Source of the DNA: Bryopsis sp. KO-2023
Taxonomy: Eukaryota; Chlorophyta; Ulvophyceae; Bryopsidales; Bryopsidaceae
Length of the DNA: 64,000 bases
Assembly (NCBI GenBank): GCA_030272585.1
Contig: BSYQ01000004.1
Span: forward strand, 496,001 to 560,000
Direction of reading: 5' to 3'
In this document: piece after piece, positions 1-12,465 of the stretch
Layout of the letters: each line of letters opens with the position of its first letter
How positions within the stretch are numbered: the stretch's first letter is position 1
Notes under the pieces: model-generated
Told to the model about the DNA's origin: nothing
The model's input: the letters and a program-made list of their open reading frames with translations, nothing else
Database searches by the model: none
Made by a program: the position numbers and the translations under genes

Positions 1-29
1 CTACAAGTTGCCTCTCAACCAAATTTTCA

Positions 30-3000
30 TTAATTTGTGTGCATTCGCGTTGCCTTCGCCCGCCTCCTGTTCTCCACCTCATTGAGCGCATCTTGCACTG
101 TCAAAGCTGTTCTATTTACTTTGGTGGGACTCGTTGCCGCTGGATCAACCACAAATACATCACATACGAAACCCCACTCTTGAGCTGGGGGTTCTTGGCT
201 GGAATCAAATGGCATGGAGTCTACCTGGGATCCCCACAAATGAAACGCCGTTAAAACCCACATGTATCTTTGTTCGATAAACCTTGATTTGCGAAAAAGA
301 CCTTCCACACTCATAACGTGCATGCCTGAGTGAATAGTGGAAATGTTTGCTTTCAGATTGATGCATTCTTTTCACAAAGGCTCCCTGAAATTAAAATGCT
401 CAGTATATTCTGACGATTGTGTTCACAAAACCGTCCATATCTCGTTAATACACGAGATATGGACGGTTTATTACGAGATAAATTTATTACTTTATTACTT
501 TAATTTATTGCTTTATTACTGTTCCTACCTCCTGTTGACCGCATGTCAAATCACCTTCGGATTGAAAGGTTTCCCAGTCCACCGCACCTTTCAAAGCATC
601 GTCAATTCTGGCTAGGGCAAAATCCACATGCCCAGACTGCAATATGTACGGCACAAGTCGTAAAAATCAGACATGCAAAAAAAGATAGAAATAAAAAAAA
701 AACAAAAAAAAAACGTCCCTTCAGTGCAGAACTCCAGCACATTTTGATACCCCCCCCCCCCCAAATAAAAAGAAAAACCGAAACACATCCCTGTAAGGAG
801 GCTTTAGATCCAGCACCTTCAGTAATGCAATCACAAGCTCCATCACATCTGGACTCCTAGTCTGACTGCCACTGCACAACAGAGTTTGAAACAGTCTCCG
901 CTCATCCACAGCAGTCCGAATCAAGTTTACAAGCCAATCCTGACACGAATCGATTCCTAACGCAGCCCTCACACATCTTGCAAAACACTCCACATCCCAA
1001 TTGCTTTCCAGTACTGGATGGCCACCCAGTGGCAACTCAGGAGTCTCACCACACCCTTGGGAAGAGGGCAGCAAAGGTTCAGGCGAAGCGGTCTGATTCT
1101 TGGGAAAATCTGTTCGATTGGCCGCCAGGCAGGTGAATATTTCTTCAAAAATCATTGGATACCAAAGCGATGGGGCCCAGTTAATGGATTCCTGATTGGA
1201 AATAGTGCATTCCACCTCCAAGATTGTTGCGAAAGCATGAATTGATGCTTGCCTGCACAGGAAGTTAAATTCATTCTGCAAGTTTGGACCACAGGCTCTG
1301 CATCGCTTGATCAGTCTTTCCCACCTGTCGAGATAAATTGGATCTCTTCCTTCCACTGACAAAAAATTTAATGTGTTTCTGGTGGGTGTAAGTTCCTGCC
1401 AAATTATCTTGATTGATTTTCTAATATCACCTCACAGGTGGCATTTCATCCCACAAGCAATTTCCAACCACAGCAATGGCTCCTTTAATCAGTTGCACGT
1501 TTTCTTGCAAGGTCCAGTCTGTCACGTGAAGTATTGCAGCTTCCAAACATCGAATCGCCAGGCAACGACCGAGGCCACGCAGGCGAAGTGCACACCCAAC
1601 AAACACTGATGAATTCGCGTAACTGTCCGAAATCCCTTCATTAATGGTAGCCAGAAGCACGAACTGAAGACTGGCCACGATCTGCAGTTGCACAACGATG
1701 CACAATCGGGGTATGTCAATAAAACGCAAAGAATTCTAGCTGGGAAGATCAATCAACAGGTGTCCAGAGGAGCCAGGGGTTACCAGGGAGTTGTGTTGGG
1801 TTGCGGATGCCCACTGGACGGTGTCATGAAGGAGTGATCGTATGAGACAGGTGAAGTCGGTGTGCCTCCCAAGAGCGTCAAAAAGCCTTTGCACCTCCTT
1901 TTCGCACCGCACGCCGCCCTCCTATCAGAACGAAGGAGAGGAGCTTCCTGCGTCACGTGCTCTTGCATTGTAGGAAGGCCCACAAGCGGTGCTTACCAGG
2001 GAAGAGACGATTGCTGTCTTGTACACAACGACGTTCACCAAGTTGATGATGGATAGAGCGGCTGGCGGCGCATTTTCGCTGCCAAAACATCCATCACAAA
2101 AACCAGCGTCATCAATATATTTCTCCTGGTGAAATCACCTTACAAAAAAGCCTGGAACCCCTCCCCCCACACAAAAACAACCCACTGTAGGCTCCTTAAA
2201 TTCAAGTACCACTGGAAGGATCCAAACTTCTTCAACGAAGTCTGCATGATATCTCTGTATTCATCGAGCTGGCACCCTTCGGCTGCTGTCGCGATGCATT
2301 GGACCATGCATGTAATGCATGCATCAAACAGATGTTCATGTGAGTGTGGGGATGCGTCCATATCCATGAAAATTCTACGAATGCATGACCAGAGGCCACC
2401 CATCAACAAACGTGAAGCAATCTGAAACAGAAAATGGCTTCATGAGACATCAATGGAATCGCATCACTTTGGGAAAATGTGTCTTTTGGAAAATCGAAAA
2501 GCTATCCATTTTTTTTGAGGACCCATCATTCGATATTATTCTATTAAAAAATTAAGGGATCCTGAAATAAGCACAGCAAACGCTCCGACATGCACACTTT
2601 AAGATGTCCATGCCTTGATAAATACAGAATCAGTGGGATGTTTGTTCAGCTTGGCATTTTGGAGATTATTCCACTGACCTCCTGCGATTCCGACCCCATA
2701 ATTTTCAAAACCTGTAGGAGTTTTAATGCTGGCTTCTCACAGAGTTGACCCTGCATTTCTTGCAAGGTTTCGATCAGCATCCCGACGCTGTCAAGGGCAC
2801 TTTGAAAGGCGAAAGCAATGCTCCCCAGATACCACATTTCCTCGCAGCCCTCTAGCCCGTCTGCTTTTGATATCCAGAAATTCACCATCCTGCGACTCAA
2901 CCTGGGAAAGAAACAAAATGCAATATGTCTGTACATACATGATATATATACATATTATTATTATTATTATATATAATGCAGCTTTCTTTCCCCAAAAACA

Positions 3001-6000
3001 CAACCACAAGGCAGCCCATATATACATATTTTTTAAATGCAGTGTCTCATTTTATCTATGGATAAATTTTTGGTGTGATCTATCCAAGGAAGCTTCTTTT
3101 TTTGATGTCAATAGGCAACTATATATATATATAGTTGCAAGTGTTGTTTTCTCACTCGTTTGAATTTTTCAGAATCCACTGGGCCGCTGGGTCGGTTGCT
3201 GAAATTGATACGATGGGACGTTTTGAAAGAATGCCAATCAAGAGCTCCGAGACTCGTTGATTTTCTTGGCAGCCAAACTGCATGAGGATAGTTTCAGTTT
3301 CTGCATACACTCGCAGAAACTTGAAAACCACATCATTCCTGGATTTGGAAGAAAAAAAAAACAAAGGTCAAAAAAAGATACGTAGTTGCAACTGACACAA
3401 GCATGAACGATCGACCCGGTTTCTATTTGAAAACATGGGGCCCATTGCTTACCTTTCCAGCTGGTGCTGTCTTTGCGTAATTGACCTGCAAAGAGCTTCC
3501 ATCAGGAATTCTGGCTCAAAGAAATAGTCTTCATGCAAACAGCATGCATACATTACATGGATTGCAATTTGCCATGTTAATTCAGACCTTCCATTGACAC
3601 CTGCGACGAATCTTGATTTAAAAAAACCAAACCAGCCAGCAGGAGTATTTTTTGAAAACTTTGAAAGCTATATTTGCAAACGAACATTGAATAAGTAATC
3701 AAATCAAATAAATTAATTCAATTTATTTAGTAATTTATTTCAGTAAATTGTCAGATAGAGGTAAAACTGACGAGAAAAAAACCAGCTGGAGGTTGAAAGC
3801 ATTGAGATACCCCTGAAACGATATTTTTTACCAAACTGAGGGGGAAATGACAGAGGGAAAAATGCAGCTAGACGAGAATTTTTCATCGTTTTTAGTATCG
3901 CATGGATCCACCAACTTGCCTTCGCCTATTGCTTGAATAACGCACTCTATACTGCACATCATATTTACGCTGTCAATGATCCCACTTTCCTCCTGACCGT
4001 CCAAAAGTTTAGGAAGGTTTCCTTGAAACAATGCAGCCTCATCGATCAAGTGCATTATTTTCACCAACAGCCCCCACACAGCCTTCCTTAGACTTTCGGC
4101 TTCTGAATTTTTGCTCAAGATTTTGAACGAGAATTGAATCCATTTGAGGGACATGAGTGTTTCACAAAAGGCTGAAACCGCTGATTTGATATTTTCATTT
4201 TTTAGCTGCAATGGTTTTTTGAACAAGGATGATAAAGATTCAAATGCTAAGCAGAGCGCCTGACTGGATGTAGAATTTTCAGCAGCCACACTGTGTCGTG
4301 AAAAAAAAAAACACGAACAAAGGAAAAACAGAACAATCGTTTTCAACTATTTGAAAATCCAATGACCAAAAAGAAAAGCGTCAGTGATGTTTACAAATAC
4401 GATGCTTTTCAAGCAAGGTATATTCAAAAACGAAAGAAAAGTGTAAAAAGAGATTTTTAGTTTCTGATAGGGAAAAAAAAAATGCAATTTACCTCAGAAG
4501 AGCTGGGATGGCATGAAGGTCCATCAAGAACAACAAGTGCATGATGTTTCTGATAACCAAAAATAAATAAAAATCAATTCAATTGCTAGATGTCACCATT
4601 ACCATTCTCAAAAAGTTTTGTGTTAAAAAATATTACATAATCGCACTGATAATTTCCTGTGCATTTATTTTTATTGGCTGTCAATACGATCCTCAGGATA
4701 TTTCCAGATAAACTAGACACTGAATACATGGTTCAAAAAATGTACATTAAATTCTGACGCAGAACGATTTTTTTTCTTCTAATTCACAGTTAAATATAAA
4801 TACATAGCTTAATATAGATCCTGATAAATATATCTTTCGTGTCCTTTACTCTTTTCTTTTTGATTTCTTTTTGAGGTCGACACAGGAAAAAACTCACCTG
4901 TGGAATTCATCGCATTCATCCTTCGACTCCTTCATCAGATTGTGACAGTAGGAACTCAAAAATCGACATCCAGATAGAAAGCAAACTTCCAAAGCATCAT
5001 TTTTCATCATAGACCACCCACTCATCGACCTCCACAAAAAAAAACATCCACAAATGACATCAACACATATGTGCATCCTTGTCTTGTACATAGAAAAAAG
5101 CCCCAGAAAATCGTTCGAACAGCGAGTTCTCGGGAATTGGACCTCAAGGAATTCACTCCCTACCTGCAAAAAGCTTTCCTCAATTCATCGTGAAGAGCAT
5201 CCCAATGCTCCGTCAAATTGTTGCAAATCCATCCCAACACATCGCAAGCTAAACAATACATTTTCTGGCGGGCCTCTGGGAAATCGATCTTCTCAGGCCG
5301 ATCCTCATACTCTGGAAAAACTTCGCTCAACTGGAGGAAAACCCACAAAAACAAGCACCAGTTGACTAGTCAAATTCCATTTTCACTATTCAAGACAAAG
5401 TTATCCAAAAATCCAAAAGGACTGTTTTTTGCTGAAATAGATTTCTTAGTATCTGGGAAAAAAATAATTATGACAGGTTATGTACCGCTTCAATCAGATC
5501 TCTGGCATCCAAAAGATTGATGGTGGGATTTTTTTCGGTGTCGAGAAACGCTCTGTGGAGGAGCTCCAAAGCAGATGTTGCTGGAAGTTGGTTTCCACTT
5601 GAAATTTTATCTCTAGCAACTTCAATAATCACGGACCTCCCATACACAAAATGCTCATCAAAGGAATCCCCTTCAAAAACATCAGGACGAAACTGAGAAA
5701 AACTGACTTTAAATTCTATGAACAGGCAGGGTGGGGGAAAAAATGTTTACACAAAACGAAATGTGTTTGATTGAAAAGGGATCCAGTTGATAAAAAAATT
5801 TTTTGTTTAATTTCAAAACAGAAAAATCAATCCAAATCGAACACTTTAGAGTCGATGATTTTTGAACAGAGATTCTAATAAGTCCAAAAACACAGTGGAA
5901 ATTCTTAAGCAATCTATAACAAAACAGCAAAAAAATGCAGTAGCGATCACAACAAAAAAAAATGTGCAAGATTTTTTCCAGAACATATCACACAGTGCTG

Positions 6001-8312
6001 TTTTTTTTCCGTTTTTTTTTTTTTTTTTCTTTTCACCTGCGCAGGAAAGTTGCTTGAGCGCCTCCAGACAATGTGATTCCATCGTTTCTTTGTTTTGAAT
6101 GCTTTTCCAGGCCTCGACGCATCTCAAAGCTTCAAACAGATGTTCACAGAGCTCCCCTGACATCATCCCCCTCAAAGCAGCATCAGCCGACATGCATGTC
6201 AGACTGGACACTATTTGACAAGCTTCAATCTGCACACCCATTGACCGCTTTATTTAGAGAAACAGGATTTGTCTCTTTTTTTATCCCCTTGAAAAAATAT
6301 CGGAATAACAGTCATTGCGATTTTTATTTTCAGTTTTCTTCAGATTTTAATTCCGTGAAATCGATGGGAAGAAAATTTTCAGCCAGAAAAATACATGAAA
6401 TCAATTGTCCCCTGCACTGGAACAATGCTAGAGTAGGTGCTTATTTATGGAAATATACATCATCGACCTGAATTTGCTCCGAATTGTGCAACAGGAGAGT
6501 TTTCAATCCCTGGCAAAGGTGTTGCAAAGTCTTGTTTAGCCCGTAAGGATCACTTTGCAACGATTCCGATAAGATTGATGGCAGAAATCCTGAAAAGGGA
6601 AAAAACAGACAGTGGAGAAAAAACGCCTTGAAAAAAACACTGGGCTCCCTGCTTTTCTAGGGGAAAGAGAAACAGAGGATTAATTGTCCATTGATGAAAG
6701 CTGCTTGATTTGAAAAAATTCACGATTGAATTGATTGATTTTGAGCCATATGATTCTCATATAATTATATTTCAAATAATTTTCTGGCAATCAATAAATA
6801 AATGAAACAGACACAAGTATTTTTTCTTAATTATTTGACCTGATCGAATGCAATTTTGCAGGAGCTCCAAGCATAGTTCTTGCTGCGTTTGAGATTTTCG
6901 GTCGATCGTCAGTTGAGATATGTTTTTTAGCAAAGCCAACCCCACAGGTTTCGCCTGGTTGAATAAAATGGGGTGCAGGCAAGCACGAGACAGAATCCTA
7001 AAACCACCACCCTTTCAGTCCATCTGTCGAGCAAATAATTATTTGAAAAGGGAAAATCTTCACCAGCAACCCAGCAGGAATCGAACAGAAAAGCGTTCGT
7101 CAATCGCCTGTACGTTTAGTTTGGTTTTCAAATTTCAATAGAATATAAAATCCAGCAAACAAAAAGAAGTCAAGTCACCATGTTGAGAAGAATGCAGCTG
7201 TCCAATTATAATGATTTTGGATTAAATTGGTTTAAAGCATTTTTTTGATGTTGTAACCTATAGTCAACATCTGATCCCGGAGAATCGACTTGCAATTTTT
7301 GCAGGGCTCTCTTGTAGAAAATTCGCCAACCAAGTCTGATGTGGCCTATGGAAAAATCTATTCGCTGGCTGAAAGCGAGGGAGAAAAATTTGACTGTATC
7401 ATTGAGAAACATCCTGCCCCAAAACGGTTGCGGCATGCACTGTTGCGTTACGATTTCCAGCCATTTGTTTAGGTCCACCTGATTGCTGGGTGAATGATAT
7501 TTTCTTCGAGATCGCTTTCCAAAACCAAAATCAGATGTTGAACGATACATATCAATGGACCGACATCGTGCACTCCCTCCAGAGACGGGCATCGCTCCTT
7601 CAAAAACCAAGCCAACAAGAAGAGCAGGCCTTGTAGATCGACGTTTTCGACATTCTGAGGATCCAACGCCGCCGCCAGCAAGATAATCAACCTGAAAGCA
7701 ACCGTGCGATACTTCACTTCCGACAGTTCGTGGGTCAACCTGCGTTAAAACAGTCGATAACGCCTACACGTTGCCATGGCGGTGCCGGCAGTTATAATCC
7801 ATCCAAATCTCTATCCAGAGCGTCCATATTTCCGCATATCCCGACCAAACCTTTCGAAAAAGATTTCTGTTGCGTAGTTGGTCGCTTGGCAGAGTAGTTG
7901 GCAAATGCCGATCAGACTGGAGGAAAGGCTGGGCACCGTACTGGTTGCCAACGCGTCAATAATGCCTCGGGCCAACAGAGAAGCCTGACTGCTGACCAGA
8001 TCGTGTACAAACGCTTGTCCGCTGCTTTGTAGAATGCCGAGCAGTTGCCTGGAAAGGCAAAACAAGGAAAAGCGTCAGACTCTACGCCTTGCATTGGCCA
8101 TCCGTCCGCGTCAGCACGCGGGACTAGTTTTCATACCAGCGATATTGCACCGTAGGTCACCTGACGGTGTGCGTTTTTCTAGTATTGAAACTCTCTCCAT
8201 CGTTTAAGGTATCCACAAAACAGTTCACGCATAGCGATTGGCCGGGGACCGTGAACACCGCCGAGGGGGGATGTCCGTTGTATCGGTGTAACTCGAGATC
8301 GTAAAGACTCAT
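30..8312 (-). CDS. PRD1/MEI1-like meiotic helical-repeat protein (about 21 exons)
   Basis: A multi-exon minus-strand gene. Exons whose splice phases I could join include 8161-8312, 7851-8048, about 7482-7739, about 7267-7373, about 6833-6912, 6474-6591, about 6046-6231, about 5488-5690, about 5162-5337, about 4898-5030, 4494-4549, about 3836-4287, 3452-3600, about 3165-3339, about 2663-2905, about 2215-2421, 1998-2072, about 1785-1936, about 1436-1699, about 800-1357 and a last exon ending at 30. The product is roughly 1,400 residues, almost entirely amphipathic helices of ARM/HEAT type. The N-terminus (HPPSAVFTVPGQSLCVNC, followed by helices) has the same pattern as plant PRD1 (HPPS...SIC.VCF), a protein of about 1,330 residues homologous to animal MEI1 and needed for meiotic double-strand breaks. 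First ATG is taken at 8312. Family assignment rests on recalled similarity of the N-terminus, length and fold; a generic ARM protein is the alternative. Small exons may be misplaced. Confidence 0.6.
428..469. repeat. Perfect 17-bp inverted repeat, 8-nt loop
   Basis: Arms 428-444 and 453-469 are perfect reverse complements (AAACCGTCCATATCTCG and its complement) around an 8-base loop. It lies in what I read as the last intron of the PRD1-like gene. It could be a tiny foldback element or an RNA hairpin. I found no second copy in the window. Confidence 0.9.
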
Positions 8313-8682
8313 AAGAAACGCTGAATGGATTGGCGTCGGTGCAGCCGCCCCCTTCTTTGTGGAACGCACAACAGCGAAGGATGGGACGAATTTCTGTCAG
8401 GTGTGTCAGCAGTGTATGGATTATGTAACCCTCAGGCCAACAGCTCAAGGTTTACGAAAACTTTCGACTTCGTGTGAAACCTTAGCGATAGCTGCCAAAC
8501 GCCCAGCCCATAAAACCCCCTCGAAGGCTCCACATAACCACAAAGCAAACACAAAGCCGTGTTTATCGACCTGAGAATTCTGTTCTCGAGAATTCCACAA
8601 GTTCGTCGTCGTTATCCAGTTTCTCAGTACTTTCTGTAGCGTTTTTCCAGCGTCTCCGAGAAGCGCGCGTTCGAACGAAACA
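8313..8682. promoter_or_regulatory. Short divergent intergenic region
   Basis: About 370 bases separate the putative start of the PRD1-like gene (minus) from the ATG of the FAXC-like gene (plus), so both promoters and 5' UTRs must lie here or in unseen leader exons. I see no convincing TATA box or repeated operator. Confidence 0.35.
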
Positions 8683-10193
8683 ATGGTCCAGTGCAAGCGC
8701 CAGTGCCAGAATCCCAAGTCGGGGAATCCCGAGCACCCCTTAGTCGTCGTGGGGTTACCTCCGATTGGGGGCGTCGCAAGTTCAGCATCCCCTTTCGTAG
8801 GGAAAGTCGACCTCTTCTGCAAAATGGCTGGCATTACTTACTCCCTTGAGACGAACTTCGGGGGAGCCGGCCCGAAAGGAAAGGTACCAGACATTCGCAC
8901 AGACAGAAACAGAATACCAGCCACACTCTCTACCAGCTTGGTTTTCTGGCGCCCTGTCCTGGTTCCGACTAACGGGAACTTCTTCCTCTTATGTACAGAT
9001 CCCATACATTCGCCATGGCGACAATGTTCTTGGCGACTCGACGTTTATTATCGAGTATCTCAAGAACACGTACGGCGACCTGACGAAAGCGTTGGAACCC
9101 AAAACTCCAAGGGACAAGGCCACCGCGATCGCTTGCCAGAGGATTTGCGAAGATCACTTGTACTATGGCCTAATTCACTTCCGATTCGTCGACCAAAAGG
9201 TGAGCAAATTTCCACTGTGCTTTGCCCTGTACGACTCGATCAATGGGGATTTTCCATGGTATTCCGTTTCTTGAGATGAGCAAGCAATGAATCGAAAATC
9301 GGAGAGTTTTCCTTGGGTTTGTGTTAGCTTTTTTGGGGGGATGCCTGTACCTAGTGGATGGTAATTATTTGGCCTAGATGGAATTAAAGACCCATTTCTC
9401 TGGTTCTGCATGTTTTGTTTGCATTTGAGAAGCTTCCTGTAAGCAGAAATAACGGGTGTTACTGTGGAAGGACTGGGAAAAAAAATCCTCCACGTTTGTT
9501 GAGATGATTTCGTGTGGTGATTGTGCAGGGTTATGATGGAACCACAAAATTTCTGGGCGGATTGGGGCTGATCCCTCAACTGCTGAAGCCAATCGCTTTC
9601 AGAGCTGCTCGGAAGGGCATTAGGAACACACTCTTCACCCAGGTAGGGGAAAATTAGTCACGAGGAGGAACTCACCTGCCTGTTGAACTCAACTGTTCAT
9701 ATCTGTGACTGATAACCAGGTCCAATGAGTTCCATAGGCCTGCTGAAAACTTGTTCATTTCAGCCATCATCAAGTCAACATCCAATATCAATATCCTCAG
9801 AAAGCGATTAGTGAATGTTGAGAACTTAAAAGGCCTTTTTTTTTCCACTTCGGTTTCAGTGCATCTTGGAATATCCAGGAAATGTGGAGAGCTCAATCCT
9901 TGTTCTGCATGCAGGGTCTGGGTAGACATCAAGTTGAAGAAATGAAATCCTTGCTGTCGTCGAGTGTGGAGGCACTGTCTGGGTTTCTCGGGGACCAAGA
10001 CTATATGCTTGGAGCAGAGCCATCAGAAGCAGATGCAATCGTTTTCTCCACACTGGACAATTTTCTGAATGATGGCAACCCTACAGCCATGCCAGAGCTC
10101 GTCCGAGAGTTCCCCAATCTGGTGGATTATGTCCAGCGTATTAAGGATAGATTCTACAATAGTAAGGGAACCACATCGGTGTTTGAAAATTAA
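8683..10193 (+). CDS. FAXC/metaxin-type glutathione S-transferase-fold protein
   Basis: Four exons with matching phase-0 junctions: 8683-8883, 8999-9199, 9529-9642 and 9915-10193, giving 264 residues and ending in TAA. The N-terminal thioredoxin-like half contains SPF-x6-FCKMAGI and then IPYIRHGDNVLGDSTFIIEYL, the pattern of the FAXC/metaxin branch of GST-like proteins. The all-helical C-terminal half contains GLGRHQVEEM...LSGFLGDQDYMLG..PSEADAIVF, where family members have GRH..EE, a 'LGDKPYFMG' segment and D-A-x-VF. Family members act at membranes (mitochondrial import for metaxins, axon growth for FAXC); the precise role here is unknown. The ATG used is the first one and yields a short Cys/Lys-rich leader (MVQCKRQCQNPK) before the domain. 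Confidence 0.88.
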
Positions 10194-12465
10194 GGATAAT
10201 ATGATTGAAAATATTGGTTCTTACTCAGCTTCTTGGTTTTGTCTGTTTTGTTTTGCTTTAGATTAGATTAGTTCTTGTTGGAAGCGGTGATGGAATATTC
10301 TGTGCCATCGATTTGAATTATAAAATAGATGCAGGGGCAGGTGTTGGTGTAATTTTTTGTGGAGCTGGTTCTTTCACCGGCTGATCCCATCTGTAAATAA
10401 CATGTTGAAAACCAGTCTCGGTTCCAGTCTCTTTACTGATCCAGTAATTGATAGAATGACATCTGAAGGGGGTTGAAATTGTGGATTGACCTGTAGTTGA
10501 AATCTGCAAGTGATTGGAAGTTGGAAGATTGTGTGCATCTGTAAGAACTGAGGATATGTAGTACTTGAAGGTGTTTTGCTGGCTGGGTGACCAGCGACGG
10601 GGTGCTGGTTGCTGTTTCATGCCTAATGTTTCACTCCTACCAAACATTCATATTCACATCAAAATCCATTGTGATAGGGATGCATCAAAGCTTGAACCAC
10701 ACCTGTTTTTCAGTTTTTGAACAGTTTTCCATACCCGCACCACTTGATCATGTGCAAACCTACCCAGGAGCAGTCCTCGGGGCAACAGACATTGAACATG
10801 TTGTTCAATGGTCAGCTTGTTTCGATTTCTGGAAAATTTTGGCACTTCTCGCTTCTGATCCGACCTGACCTCACGTTTACTATATCGATGACAGCATACC
10901 TCGTACTTTGAGGTTTGGCTACTGTCCCTCATCTCACTTTTTCACTTTTTTTTCTGATGTGGCTTTCTGTCTGTGGGATATCCGTGCGTTGGGTTGTACT
11001 ACACCGGTCAAATTCTAATGCAATTTTCGAAAGGGTTGGTTCTTGTGTGAAAGTAAGAACCGCAAGTGATTGAATCGGGTGATTTACAATCTGGAGAGTT
11101 GTTTTTGCGATTTAGTGTGCGAAAGCGGTGGAGTCATGTTTCGCTGTCGATATTAGTAGAAAGGGGTTAAGTGGAGGAAGATCCTGAATTTGATCTCCAA
11201 AATGGAGTGTGATTTCATGTGGGTTTTGATGAAGTCTGAAAACCCCCCTTTTCTTTCTTATAGAAAAGTAAGGACAGGCAAAATGCCACACAGGAGAACT
11301 GTGCACTTAGGGACTGATGGGAGGGGATCATCCCATCAGAGATGTTGACTTTTTACTCACTCCAAATCAGAGTTGGCTGAAAACTCTTCCTAAGAAAAGC
11401 AGCCGAAAGACAATGCAAAATGGCATCCCGACTCTTGGGGAAAAACCTGTCACCCCTTGCAGGGATGGTGAGCATCAGTAATTATTGTTTCGAAAATGCA
11501 ACACACCGAAAGCACAGAAATATCAATACAGAGTTTCTTCTCGTACATCCATCTGGTAGAACCCTTCGCCCCACCCCCGACCACCATCCAAAACAAAATA
11601 AATAATCAAAAACAGAAGAAAAAAAAACGAGACATCCTGCCATTTTCGTCGATGATGTCTTTCTCAACCAAACCTATCCACAATCAAAGAAAAAAAATGA
11701 TGCACAGAGTTTTTTTCTTTTTACACTGAATTCCATCGGAAACAGAATCTTACTCTCTCTCTTTTTTTTTCCAACTTTCACTTGAGGATTCCTTTTTGCA
11801 TTTCCCCAGGATATCTTTTTTTTTTCCGGAAATTCATCCAAGCATTTCCCTCCCCCCCCCCCCCCCCCAACTTTTCAAAATTAAGAAAAAACCACCACAC
11901 ACACACACGAGCGGATATTTTCACAGATCCACCATTCTATGTACCAAAATCGGTCAACTCTTAATATTTCCTTTTCCTCATTCCAAACGCTCCATGTCCA
12001 ATTTTCACTCTCAAGAAAATTTCACTCCTTAAAACAACAAAACCTACTACCACTTCACCTAAATCCACCTACCGTTCATTGACTTACCCCCCCCTGTCTG
12101 GCTTTTTTTTTATACACACACACAAACACACATGCCCCGGATGGGGAAAATCAAAAAATCCACCAACCCAATCCTCCAAGAGGTCGTATTTCCACCCTCA
12201 AAGGTTTTGCAAAAAAAACAAAAAATCGCACACTACACTCGGATTGATTTTCTTACTCGCACACAATTTTTATCCTCTCTCTTGTATACACAAACGAGAA
12301 ATCGCACAACCCCCTCCTCCCCCTACTCTTTTCTTATGTTTTTTTATGTGACCCCCCCCCCCCCCCGAAACAAAATAATATCAGGTGGGTTGAGAGGTAA
12401 AAAGAACAAAAAAAAAGGTTTTTCAATTTAGAAGAAACACATGTGATTTCCTGACACGGATTTCT
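10194..12465. other. Intergenic, low complexity
   Basis: No supportable gene. The right half is rich in T, C and A homopolymers (C run near 11853, CA repeat near 11898, C run near 12353) and every ORF there has compositionally biased, non-protein-like translation. 3' ends of the two flanking convergent genes must fall here. Confidence 0.6.

Noticed and set aside
721-1362. Independent 213-codon minus-strand gene
   Set aside because: It is an internal exon of the PRD1-like gene: flanking exons join to it and its ends read into intron sequence.
11420-12431. Several overlapping plus-strand ORFs
   Set aside because: They result from poly-C, poly-A and poly-T tracts lacking stops in some frames; translations are Pro/Lys/Phe low complexity.
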